Part shown: positions 9,569-19,285 of the stretch, one piece after another
Position numbering within the stretch: position 1 is the stretch's first letter
How the letters are laid out: each line of letters starts with the position of its first letter
Source of the DNA: Mycteria americana
Taxonomy: Eukaryota; Chordata; Aves; Ciconiiformes; Ciconiidae
Length of the DNA: 64,000 nucleotides
NCBI RefSeq assembly: GCF_035582795.1
Contig: NW_027445436.1
Span: forward strand, 7,314,770 to 7,378,769
Direction: 5' to 3'
The notes under the pieces: generated by a model
Databases searched by the model: none
What the model was told of the DNA's origin: nothing
What the model saw: only the letters and a program-made list of their open reading frames with translations
Made by a program: the position numbers and the translations under genes

Positions 9569-10994
9569 AAAATTAGTAGAATATTTGGAAAAAGTATGTC
9601 GTCACCCTGCCAATTCTACGGAGACACAAATCACTGCAATGTGCTGGGGTCTGGCCCATGCCTACCGAGCCCTGTTCAACACTATTCAGAACCCTCAAGG
9701 ATCTGGTGACAAAGTGACAGGCACTGCCGCTGCTCCAATTACCCCTGCGACAGGCACTGCGGCTGCTCCAGCCCCCGCTGCGACAGGCACTGCGGCTGCT
9801 CCAGCCCTCCCTGTGACAGGCACTGCAACTGCAGCTGCTCCAGACAACTCTGTTACAAGCACTGCGGTTCAGACAGAGAACCAACCCGTGTCAGTATCAG
9901 TCGCCCCTATACATAAAAAGAAATCCTGGAAGCAAAAGTCAGCTCGTTTAGAAAGGGAAGATGAAGGAGCAGGGCCATCACAGAGAGAGGAAGACGAAGA
10001 CGAAGAACTCGTAAATGAGACGGAAACCACCCGATCCCTATCCCTGAGTGAGCTGCGAGATATGCGAAAAGATTTCAGCCGTCGTCCAGGGGAGCATGTT
10101 GTCACCTGGCTGCTCCGATGCTGGGATAGCGGAGCCAGTAGCCTGGAATTAGAGGGTAAGGAAGCCAAACAGCTGGGATCCCTTTCTAGGGAAGGGGGCA
10201 TTGACAAAGCGATTGGAAAAGGGGAACCAGCCCGCTGCCTCTGGAGGCGACTCCTGTCAGCTATGAAGGAAAGGTATCCCTTCAAGGAAGATGTTGTATA
10301 CCGCCCCAGGAAATGGACCACCATGGAGAGAGGTATCCAGTACCTGAGGGAATTAGCTGTGCTGGAAGTGATTTATGGTGATCTGGACGATGTGCGGTCA
10401 CCCACAGATCCAGATGAGGTCCAGTGCACAAGACCTATGTGGCGGAAGTTGGTACGGAACGCACCACCGTCGTGTGCCAACTCATTGGCAATACTGATCT
10501 GGAGAGACGAAGATGGTCCAACAGTGAATGAAGCTGCTAGTAACCTCCAGGAATACGAAGAAAGTATCTCTTCCTCCCTTGTCTCAGCTGTGGAAAAACT
10601 GTCCCGGAAGGTCCAGCGACTCGAAGAAGATATGTCCTACTGCCCACCTATACGGACCAGTGTCTCAGCTATTAGGAGTCAGCGTTCCTCTGCTCAAGGG
10701 AGAGGATATAGAGGATACACACCACGGGGCACCCTATGGTTTTACTTGCGTGACCACGGAGAGGACATGAGGAAGTGGGATGGAAAACCTACCTCGACCC
10801 TAGAAGCACGAGTACGTGAGTTGCAAGGAAAAACAATCACCCAAGGGGGTTCTTCCAGGAAAATTGCTGCTCCGGATTCCAGTCGACAGTTCCCCAGACA
10901 GAGTAAAAGGGCTGATCTTACTTCTGATTATAATGAAGAAACTCCTGACTCGTATATACAAGAAGTGGGTAATGAATATTGTGACCAGGATTAG
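9549..10994 (+). CDS. gag: ERV-A gag
   Basis: One open frame from the stop at 9546-9548 to TAG at 10992-10994, about 480 codons. The first in-frame ATG (9639) lies well inside sequence shared with ERV-C, so initiation here is doubtful; entry by +1 shift from the preceding ORF at 9563-9568 is the alternative. Order: conserved N-terminal segment, Ala/Thr-rich TGTAAAP repeats (9710-9868), a lysine patch, an acidic stretch, then a conserved domain (RSLSLSELRDMRKDFSR...WLLRCWDSGA...LRRLLS) of presumed capsid function and a C-terminal coiled/basic region. No CCHC zinc knuckle is visible, as in spuma-like Gags. The TAG is followed in the same frame by protease. Confidence 0.8.
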   Translation, partial: KILQNPEKLVEYLEKVCRHPANSTETQITAMCWGLAHAYRALFNTIQNPQGSGDKVTGTAAAPITPATGTAAAPAPAATGTAAAPALPVTGTATAAAPDNSVTSTAVQTENQPVSVSVAPIHKKKSWKQKSARLEREDEGAGPSQREEDEDEELVNETETTRSLSLSELRDMRKDFSRRPGEHVVTWLLRCWDSGASSLELEGKEAKQLGSLSREGGIDKAIGKGEPARCLWRRLLSAMKERYPFKEDVVYRPRKWTTMERGIQYLRELAVLEVIYGDLDDVRSPTDPDEVQCTRPMWRKLVRNAPPSCANSLAILIWRDEDGPTVNEAASNLQEYEESISSSLVSAVEKLSRKVQRLEEDMSYCPPIRTSVSAIRSQRSSAQGRGYRGYTPRGTLWFYLRDHGEDMRKWDGKPTSTLEARVRELQGKTITQGGSSRKIAAPDSSRQFPRQSKRADLTSDYNEETPDSYIQEVGNEYCDQD

Positions 10995-13370
10995 GGGGGC
11001 CCTGCCTCCAGCCAGGTGGAGGAAAGGGACAACCGGGTTTACTGGACTGTATGGATTCGATGGCCTGGCACATCAGACCCACAGGAGTATAAAGCTCTAG
11101 TAGACACCGGTGCACAGTGTACCCTAATGCCATGAAGCTATATAGGAGCAGAACCCATCCGTATTTGTGGAGTGACAGGGGGATCCCAACAGCTAACTGT
11201 ATTGGAGGCCAAAGTGAGCCTAACTGGGAATGAGTGGCAAAAGCACCCCATTGTGACTGGTCCAGAGGCTCCGTGCATCCTTGGCATAGACTACCTCAGG
11301 AGAGGGTATTTCAAGGACCCAAAAGGGTACCGGTGGGCTTTTGGTATAGCTGCCTTGGAGACGGAGGAAATTAAACTGCTCTCCACCTTGCCCGGTCTCT
11401 CAGAGGACCCTTCTGTTGTGGGGGTGCTGAGGGTCGAAGAACAACAGGTGCCAATTGCTACCACAACGGTGCACTGGAGGCAATATCGTACCAACTGAGA
11501 CTCCCTGATTCCCATCCATAAGCTGATTCGTCGACTGGAGAGCCAAGGAGTGATCAGTAAGACTCGTTCACCTTTTAACAGTCCCATATGGCCAGTGCGA
11601 AAGTCTAATGGAGAGTGGAGACTGACAGTAGACTACCATGGCCTGAATGAAGTCACGCCGCCGCTGAGTGCTGCCGTGCCGGACATGCTGGAACTGCAAT
11701 ACGAACTGGAGTCAAAAGCAGCCAAATGGTATGCCACAACTGATATCGCTAATGCGTTCTTCTCAATCCCTTTGGCAGCAGAGTGCAGGATACAGTTTGC
11801 TTTCACTTGGAGGGGCATTCAGTACACCTGGAATCGACTGCCCCAGGGGTGGAAACACAGCCCTACCATTTGCCATGGACTGATCCAGACTGCACTGGAA
11901 CAGGGTGAAGCTCCAGAACATCTGCAATACATTGATGACATTATCGTATGGGGCAATACAGCAGAGGAAGTTTTTGAGAAAGGGAAGAAAATAGTCCAGA
12001 TCCTCCTGAAAGCCGGCTTTGCCATAAAACAAAGTAAGGTCAAGGGACCTGCACAGGAGATCCAGTTTTTAGGAATAAGATGGCAAGATGGACGTCGTCA
12101 GATCCCAATGGATGTGATTAACAAAATAACAGCCATGTCTCCACCAACTAGCAAAAAGGAAACACAAGCTTTCATAGGCGTTGTGGGTTTTTGGAGAATG
12201 CATATCCCAAATTACAGTCTGATTGTAAGCCCTCTCTGTCAAGTAACTGAGAAGAAGAACAATTTCAAATGGGGCCCTGAGCAACAACAAGCCTTTGAAC
12301 AAATTAAACAGGAGATAGTTCATGCAGTAGCCCTTGGGCCAGTCTGGGCAGGGAAAGACGTAAAAAATGTGCTCTACACTGCAGCCGGGGAGAATGGCCC
12401 TACCTGGACCCTCTGGCAGAAAGCACCAGGGGAGACTCGAGGTCGACCCTTAGGGTTTTGGAGTCAGGGATACAGAGGATCTGAGGCCCGCTATACTCCA
12501 GCTGAAAAAGAGATATTGGCAGCATATGAAGGGGTTCGAGCTGCTTTGGAAGTGGTTGTTACTGAAGCACAACTCCTCTTGGCACCTCGACTACCGGTGC
12601 TGGGCTGGATGTTCAAAGGGAGGATCCCCTCTACACATCATGCAACTGATGCTACGTGGAATAAGTGGGTTGCACTGATTACACAACGGGCTCGAATAGG
12701 AAACCCCAATCGCCCAGGAATCTTGGAAGTAATTATGGACTGGCTAGAAGGCAAGGATTTTGGAATATCGCCAGAGGAGGAGGTGACGCGTGCTGAGGAG
12801 GCCCCACTGTACATTAAACTGCCAGAAAATGAGAAGCAATATGCCCTGTTCACTGATGGGTCCTGTCGTATTGAAGGAAAACATAGGAGGTGGAAAGCTG
12901 CTGTATGGAGTCCTATACGACAAGTGGTAGAAACTGCTGAAGGAGAAGGTGAATCGAGCCAATTTGCAGAAGTAAAGGCCATCCAGCTGGCTTTAGACAT
13001 TGCTGAACGAGAAAAGTGGCCAGTGCTCTATCTCTATACTGACTCATGGATGGTGGCAAATGCCCTGTGGGGGTGGTTGCAGCAGTGGAAGCAGAACAAT
13101 TGGCAGCGCAGAGGCAAACCCATCTGGGCTGCAGCACTGTGGCAAGATATTGCTGCCCGGGTAGAGAACCTGGTTGTAAAAGTACGTCACGTAGATGCTC
13201 ATGTACCCAAGAGTCAGGCCACTGAAGAACATCAAAACAACCAGCAGGTGGATCAGGCTGCTCAGATTGAAGTGGCTCAGGTGGATCTGGACTGGCAACA
13301 TAAGGGTGAATTATTTATAGCTCAGTGGGCCCATGACACCTTGGGCCATCAAGGAAGAGATGCAACATAG
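10995..13370 (+). pseudogene. pol: ERV-A pro-pol: protease, reverse transcriptase, RNase H
   Basis: The frame continues directly from gag past TAG. The protease aspartate motif VDTGAQCTL is near 11100. Reverse transcriptase shows SPFNSPIWPVRKSNGEWR, DIANAFFSIPL, LPQGWKHSPT and the catalytic YIDD near 11930. A connection region leads to RNase H with LFTDGSC, AEVKAIQLAL, YTDSWMVA and a VDAHVP segment. The RT resembles class III (ERVL) elements. Stops: TGA at 11132-11134, TGA at 11496-11498 (a CGA codon in ERV-C, so CpG decay) and TAG at 13368-13370. Otherwise the frame is open for over 600 codons, so this is a young but defective copy. Confidence 0.88.
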
Positions 13371-14589
13371 AGATGGGCTCGTGATCGAGGGGTGGACTTA
13401 ACCATGGACACTATTGCACAGGTTATCCATGAATGTGAAACATGCGCTGCAATTAAACAAGCCAAGCGGTTAAAGCCTCTGTGGTATGGAGGGTGATGGC
13501 TGAAATATAAATATGGGGAGGCCTGGCAGATCGATTCTATCACGCTCCCACAAACCCGCCAAGGCAAGCGCTATGTGCTTACAATGGTGGAAACAACGAC
13601 CGGATGGCTGGAAACATATCCTGTGCCCCATGCCACTGCCCGGAACACTATCCTGGGCCTTGAAAAGCAAGTCCTGTGGCGACATGGCACCCCAGAGAGA
13701 ATTGAGTCAGACAATGGGACTCATTTTCACAGAATCACAGAATCACAGAAACATATAGGTTGGAAAAGACCTTTAAGATCATCGAGTCCAACCATAAACC
13801 TAACACTGCCAAAACCACCACTACACCATGTCTCTAAGCACCTCATCCAAACGTCCTTTAAATACCTCCAGGGATGGTGACTCAACCACTTCCCTGGGCA
13901 GCCTGTTCCAATGCTTGACAACCCTCTCGGTGAAGAAAAATTTCCTAATATCCAGTCTAAACCTCCCCTGGTGCAACTTGAGGCCATTTCCTCTTGTCCT
14001 ATCACTTGTTACCTGGGAGAAGAGACTGACCCCCACCTCTCTACAACCTCCTTTCAGGTAGTTGAAGAGAGCGATAAGGTCTCCCCTCAGCCTCCTTTTC
14101 TCCAGGCTAAACAGTCCCAGCTCCCTCAGCCGCTCCTCATAAGACTTCTGCTCATAGGACTTCTTCATAGGACTTCATAGGACGCTCCTCATAAGACTTC
14201 GAAACAAGCTCATAGACACCTGGGCCAAAGAACATGGCATTGAGTGAGTACATCACATCCCCTATCATGCACCAGCCTCTGGGAAAATTGAGCGATACAA
14301 TGGACTGTTAAAGACTACAGTGCGAGCAATGGGTGGTGGGACGTTCAAACATTGGGATACACATTTAGCAAAGGCCACCTGGTTAGTCAACACTAGAGGA
14401 TCTGCCAATCGAGCTGGTCCTGCCCAATCAAAACTTTTACGCACTGTAGAAGGGGATAAGGTCCCTGTAGTACACATAAAAAACATGCTGGGGAAGACAG
14501 TCTGGGTTACTCCTGCCTCAGGCAAAGGCAAGCCCATTCGTGGGATTGCTTTTGCTCAAGGACCCGGGTGCACTTGGTGGGTAATGTGA
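13371..14589 (+). pseudogene. ERV-A integrase, split by CR1
   Basis: The frame carries on from RNase H past TAG 13368. The zinc-binding HHCC region (HDTLGHQG ... CETC) straddles the stop. A TGA lies at 13494-13496, then the first catalytic Asp (AWQIDSI), the second (ESDNGTHF near 13715), interruption by CR1 at 13729-14200, and then the third residue in GKIERYNG near 14290. A C-terminal domain ends with CTWWVM at 14589. The same two stops occur at the equivalent places in the ERV-C locus. No env follows. Confidence 0.88.
13729..14200 (-). mobile_element. CR1 LINE 3' fragment inserted in integrase
   Basis: The left end is the CR1 3' terminus in reverse (ACAGAATCACAGAATCACAG, then the TTGGAAAAGACC...TCGAGTCCAACC segment). 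The minus strand encodes the CR1 ORF2 C-terminus ([55 protein letters not shown]). Only the last ~470 bp are present, the usual 5' truncation. At the 5' end (14130-14200) CTCATARGACTTC-like units recur in imperfect tandem. Integrase coding flanks both sides, sharing TTC at the joints. Confidence 0.93.
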
Positions 14590-14946
14590 GAGGATGGGGA
14601 AGTCTGATGTGTACCTCAAGGGGATTTGATTTTAGGTGAGAATAGCCAATGAACCAAATGGTATAATGTCAATTGTTGTATAATACTATGTGTCATCACT
14701 TTTTCAATAAGGATCACTCAGATTAATGAAGAAGGAACTTCAACGAAAAAAGCAAGCAAAGTGCAGTGGTGATGGAACCAGAACTGGCTTCAACATGCAA
14801 CAATCCAACACCACAGACCATCTCTTCTGCCCTGAAGGACTATTATGACGGATGGAGCCCAAAGCCATGGACTAAATGAACTTAATTGTATTAGAAGGGG
14901 TAGAACCTGGGCATGACGTAAATGGTATAGAATAAGGGGTGGATAC
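14590..14946 (+). other. ERV-A non-coding 3' region and polypurine tract
   Basis: No env ORF is present between integrase and the 3' LTR. The purine-rich AATAAGGGGTGGATA immediately before 14947 is the likely polypurine tract. A closely related segment at 55173-55658 is longer by about 95 bases. Confidence 0.7.
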
Positions 14947-15529
14947 TGTCCTGGTTTCGGCTGGGATAGAGTTGATTTCCTTCCTAGTGGCTGGTGTAGT
15001 GCTGTGTTTTGGGTTTTAGTATGAGAATAATATTGATAACACGCCGATGTTTTGGCTGTTGCTAAGCGGTATTTACACTTGTCAAGGACTTTTTTTCCCA
15101 GCTCCCCATGCTCTGCCAGGTGCCCAAGAAGCTGGGAGGGGACACAGCCAGGATTGTTGATCCAAACTGGCCAAAGGGCTATTCCATACCATATGACGTC
15201 ATGCTCAGTATATAAAGCTGGGGAAGCAGAAGGAAGGGGGGGACATTCGGAGTGATGGTGTTTGTCTTCCCAAGTAACCATTACGCGTGAGGGAGCCCCG
15301 CTTTCCTGGAGATGGCTGAACACCTGCCTGCCCATGGGAAGTAGTGAATGAATTCCTTGCTTCGCTTTGCTCGCGCGCGCGGCTTTTGCGTTCCCTATTA
15401 AACTGTCCTTATCTCAACCCACGAGTGTTCTCACTTTTACTCTTCTGATTCTCTTCCCCATCCCACCGCGGGGGGAGTGAGCGAGCGGCTGCGTGGTGCT
15501 TAGTTGCCGTCTGGGGCTAAACCACGACA
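14947..15529 (+). mobile_element. LTR-A, 3' LTR of ERV-A
   Basis: 583 bp copy of the 5' LTR with the same CRE and TATA box and about six differences by eye. Immediately after it comes CATGG and then the second half of the interrupted LTR-D. CATGG also precedes the truncated LTR-A at 5481, indicating a 5 bp target duplication across the larger interval. Confidence 0.92.
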
Positions 15530-15642
15530 CATGGTCATTACATGTGCGTCCTTGAGCTCCGAGGGGCTTCTGTGGGGGTCTCTGGTGGTCCTTGGTGGTT
15601 GTACAGGTGTGTCCTTTAGTTGACCCCTTTTTATGGGCATGT
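15530..15642 (-). mobile_element. LTR-D, second half of split LTR (U3 side, truncated)
   Basis: This continues the LTR-D interrupted at 5480. It matches 16495-16600 (GTCCTTGAGCTCCGAGGGGC and GGTCCTTGGTGGT landmarks). The match breaks off at 15642, where gag of the same family is joined directly, so the U3 start has been lost in an internal deletion. Confidence 0.8.
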
Positions 15643-15784
15643 AATTATTGGCCACCAATAATTACAATATTCAATTAATTGTTTCCGAGTCAAAGGATCA
15701 CCCCCCCAGATCTTTCCAATGTTTTATAATACATCCCAAAGGTGTTCTTTGTGGGATGGGTTTTTTACTCGGAAATGTACCCAT
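15643..15784 (-). pseudogene. ERV-D gag, first ~45 codons only
   Basis: On the minus strand an ATG at 15784 opens a gamma-like matrix start: MGTFPSKK, then PLGCIIKHWKDLGG and, after a one-base frame change, QLIEYCNYWWP. This parallels ERV-B gag (LGCILAHWKEIGG, IKYCNQWWP). After about 45 codons it is fused to LTR sequence at 15642. The whole remainder of gag, pol and env is therefore missing from this unit. Confidence 0.75.
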
Positions 15785-16271
15785 CTCCCAAAAGACTAGT
15801 GCTTGTGATTGTGCACTATCACAGGCACTAGTCAGAGGGACCCCAACCCTTGTTGGAGCTCCCTCTGGGATTCCAGCCCCCTGCCGGAAATCCCAACCTT
15901 GGAGACTTCAACCCCCCGTCGAAGACTCCCCCTTGGGCCCCGCTCCACAGGCTTTCGCCTAGCAGAGCCTTACCAACCGAGGTACCTCTTAGCCCAACCC
16001 TGCGTAGCTTTCTCCGCGCCTTACGAGCAGGCTTTGGTGGGACTCTAATCCACGTCCTACCTTTGGTGGGACTCTAACCCACGTCCTACCTAAAGTTCTG
16101 TTACCCGTTAGAAGAATGCCTTATTACCTTGTTCCAGGGGATCTTGCTCAGAATTCTTCGGTCCGGGGATCGGAGGTTCTCCCCGAGAATCCCTCGGTGC
16201 TGGCTGGAGGTCCTGCGATCTCTCGGATCCGTCAAAATTCAGAAGCAGGGTCCCATCTGGGTTGCCAAAAC
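15785..16271 (-). other. ERV-D leader with primer site
   Basis: This minus-strand leader lies between LTR-D and the gag fragment. The primer site is the complement of 16250-16267 (TGGCAACCCAGATGGGAC), a tRNA-Arg type with one mismatch to the ERV-B site. A 30-odd base direct duplication, CTTTGGTGGGACTCTAAYCCACGTCCTACC, lies at about 16031-16091. Confidence 0.7.
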
Positions 16272-16914
16272 TGTCACTGAAATCAGGAATCAAACTCTTT
16301 AACACCAATGTAGTATTAAGAAGCAGGCATTCTTTATTACGGCGCCGGATGCACGGGGGATCGTTCCACCTAGTGTGCATACCGCAGGTTACATCAGCCA
16401 AAACTTATATTGTCCGATTACATACATATGCATCAAATTTCCCAGAATGATCATGCATATTCATTCTATTTCCCAGAACTGATTATCATACTCACGTGGT
16501 CATTACGCATGCGTCCTTGAGCTCCGAGGGGCTTCTGTGGGGGTCTCTGGTGGTCCTTGGTGGTCGTACAGGTGTGTCCTTTAGTTGACCCCTTCTTCTG
16601 GATATGCGCAATCCCACCTTGCTTATGTAACTTGCTTCCCTTCTTCATGGTGCATGGTCCCTAACAATGATTTGGCACCCTTAACACAAAGCAATTATTC
16701 TAACTACCCTTGACTCTTTGTCAAGATGGGCTGGGGCTGTACTGGGAACATAGCAGCATGTCCATACTACTCCTCGTCCAATTGTCTTTGGGCACAGTAG
16801 AATATCCATAGCCATAGGTGTACAAACACAATATTAAAGTATTGTCTACCCTGCTCCTATCTCTATGTTGCTTAGTTACAAAAGAACTAATCACTTTGGT
16901 TACAACTGGTTACA
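16272..16914 (-). mobile_element. LTR-D, complete
   Basis: Minus orientation, about 643 bp, beginning TGTAACCAG at 16914 and ending TCAGTGACA at 16272. On the minus strand a polypurine tract (AAAGGGGGGGG, about 16915-16925) and env lie immediately upstream, while a primer site and gag leader lie immediately downstream. One LTR is thus flanked by the 3' end of one provirus and the 5' end of another, the structure left by tandem proviruses sharing an LTR. Confidence 0.75.
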
Positions 16915-16974
16915 TTTCCCCCCCTTTGGAAGTTTTGAAATAATCATCTTTTCAATACTTCCACTCTTAATATT

Positions 16975-17343
16975 TCAAAACTCAGCACAAGCAGGTGGCT
17001 TCTCTCCTGGCATTGGTGTACGATGCTTCATCACTGATTTAAAAATTGCTACAGAGTTCCTAGACATTGTCTGTGACAACATTTTCTTTAAACATTGATA
17101 AACCAAACAAATCATCAAAACAACTATAATCAAAATGATTAGTGTCTGTAACAACTCAGTTATCCATCCTTTAAGAGAAAATCCAAAATGTCCCAAAATT
17201 TGGCCTAACCAATTTGTTTGCATTTCACTCCTTAAACCTTGAGTCTGCTGTGCCACCCTCTTCATATCATCTATTTGTTCATTCAATGCAGCTGTAACAT
17301 TTGGGATGTGCACACAGCAATCTTGATTTCTGTAAATCCACAA
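16975..17343 (-). pseudogene. env: ERV-D env transmembrane subunit fragment
   Basis: The minus-strand frame opens in NQDCCVHIPN, the end of the CX6CC disulfide motif of gamma-type TM subunits. It continues through a heptad region (NEQIDDMKRVAQQTQGL), NWLGQILGHF and a membrane anchor (LLQTLIILIIVVLMICLVYQ), then a cytoplasmic tail. Surface subunit, fusion peptide and first half of TM are absent because the frame is fused to polymerase sequence near 17330. It is a deletion derivative. Confidence 0.8.
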
Positions 17344-18191
17344 TCGTCGCTTCAGTTCCCCAATGTGTTTCTCTCTGTTTTTCCTCTGCTATTTTTATCA
17401 TTATTTGTGGGGTAACTATGACTTGTCGGGTGGGTGTTACCCACCATCCATCCTCATTTTCTACTGCTCTCAACTGTTTTGCCAATAATCCATCCAATTT
17501 ACCATAATTTGGTTTTGGGGTTGGAAGTTTTACCTGTTTTAGTGGTACCAGGGCAAGGATGCTTTGCTCCGCTGCCTCTCTAGCAGTTTTGTCAGCCAAT
17601 CGGTTGCCCACATTTACCACAGTTTGTCCAAACTGATGTGCTTTACAATGCATTACCACTGCTTCCTTGGGCCGCTGGATGTCCTAGAGGACTTGGAGAA
17701 TTTCTTCCTTATATTTAATGGGCGATCCTTGAACTGACAAAAGTCCTCTCTCCTTCCAGATAACTCCATGTGTGTGAATCTGCTTTCTGTGCTGCTGTAT
17801 TCACAGGGAGAGCTTCAACTTTCATCACTTGGGTGGTGGTGACCACTGCATACCCCGCCATTCATTTTCCATCTTGGACAAAGCTGCTTCCATCCGTAAA
17901 CAGCTCCAAATCAGGATTAGGCAACGGTTCGTCCTTCAGGTCCTGTCTGCTAGAATATACCTGTTCAACAGTTTGCAAACAATCATGGTGTAAAGACTCA
18001 CCCATTTCCGAGCTCAAAAACATTGCTGGGTTCACTGCTGTTGTAGTTTTAAGCTCCACATCATCCTGTTCCAAGAGAGTGACCTGGTATTTGAGCATGC
18101 GGCTTGGGGACAGCCAATGCTCCCCCTTTTTGCTCCAAGACAGAAATTACCATATGTGGGACATAAACCGTAATTTTCTGCCCCATGGTTA
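17300..18191 (-). pseudogene. pol: ERV-D pol fragment: RT connection, RNase H, integrase start
   Basis: Minus-strand frames read TMGQKITVYVPHMV (connection), then MLKYQVTLLEQDDVELKTTT, RNase H with DLELFTDGSSFVQDGK near 17870 and HCKAHQFGQTVVNVGNRLAD near 17640. The beginning of integrase (HWGTEATIVDLQK) follows near 17330. Frameshifts separate these pieces. At its 3' side it is fused to env TM by deletion; at its 5' side it is cut by an LTR-B at 18192. It is gamma-like, consistent with the LTR-D primer type. Confidence 0.8.
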
Positions 18192-18568
18192 TAAAAGGGT
18201 TAAATCCATGACAATCCCTGACTAAGACCTTACTGTGATACATAGACTTGCATTTTTTTGTTTCACTTGCATCCTTGTTCTCTTTTGTTTTCTTCCCCTG
18301 CAAAGATAGTTTTAGTTACCTGCTGAGCACAGTTGATGATAGGACATTTCCTGTGACTTCTTACCTGAGAGGACTAAACAGGCCTTGAGCAAGCTCGTTA
18401 GGCTTCCTAATTAAATCACTGATAACAGGAACTCAGGACGATTGTGCCAAAGATAAGCACCAAAGAACTAGTTTAAATCAACCCCCTTGTGACATTCCGA
18501 GGCTGAAGGACTGATGAGCTAATTCAATAACTATATAGGGACAAAGGAAGCCCAAAGTTCAACTAGCA
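18192..18568 (+). mobile_element. LTR-B, 5' part only
   Basis: This matches LTR-B from its first bases (TAAAAGGGTTAAATCC, where the other copies begin TGAAAGGG) to ...GCCCAAAGTTCAACTAG. It then breaks at 18568, exactly where the left arm of the large inverted repeat begins. The U5 half is missing. Confidence 0.85.
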
Positions 18569-19285
18569 GCACATTCTGAAGAAAAGACAAAAAGTTGGGG
18601 ATTGTGGGTTACAGTATGAACAGATACTTCCCTACAGTTTTAAATGTCAATAATAGAATAAATGTGAACATTTGAATGTGGTCTGAAAGTGCCTATTTAT
18701 TACTAAGTTTCTAATATAGTGTTGCTACTTCTTGTTGGTGGTCATTCAGTTTAATTTCTGACATTAGGCAGTTTTAATGTTATGGTAAACAGTTTATTTA
18801 AATTGCTGTAAGCAAACATGCTTTCTGAAGGTTTTAATTCGGAATTGTAATTATCACTTAAAATAAGTGTCTGTAGTTGACTACAGACAACAGATACTTG
18901 CGAAGAGGATTGATGGAGAACATAAATAGGATGCAGCATTCACTTCTCTTTTTTTATTATGTTTTTGGAGGTGGCAAGCCATAAATTATGATTCTCTTTT
19001 CTGGTTAAATCTCTATCTTTGAATTAATTCACATGTTGGGAATGCTGGATTTCAGCATTTTTGAAAGAAAGTTCAGATCTTTAAGAAGATGGATATTAAA
19101 AAAATAAATTAAATGACTTTTTAAAATCACAGTAAGAACCCCACACCCTCCCATTTTAGTCCAATCCATGTAAGTTTTATTACAGGACTTGGGCAACAGT
19201 CGTTTGAGTGTTGCTAAAGTATTAATTGCATAGAAATGAAAGGGCTCTACTAGCTGATAGGATGTCATAATCATAGTTGCAGTAG
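18569..19285 (+). other. inverted copy of TLE4 intron 4 DNA
   Basis: Reverse complement of 38605-39321, AT-rich non-coding sequence that in the right arm is contiguous with TLE4 exons. Bases 18569-18786 are also present a third time at 28724-28941. Confidence 0.9.
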
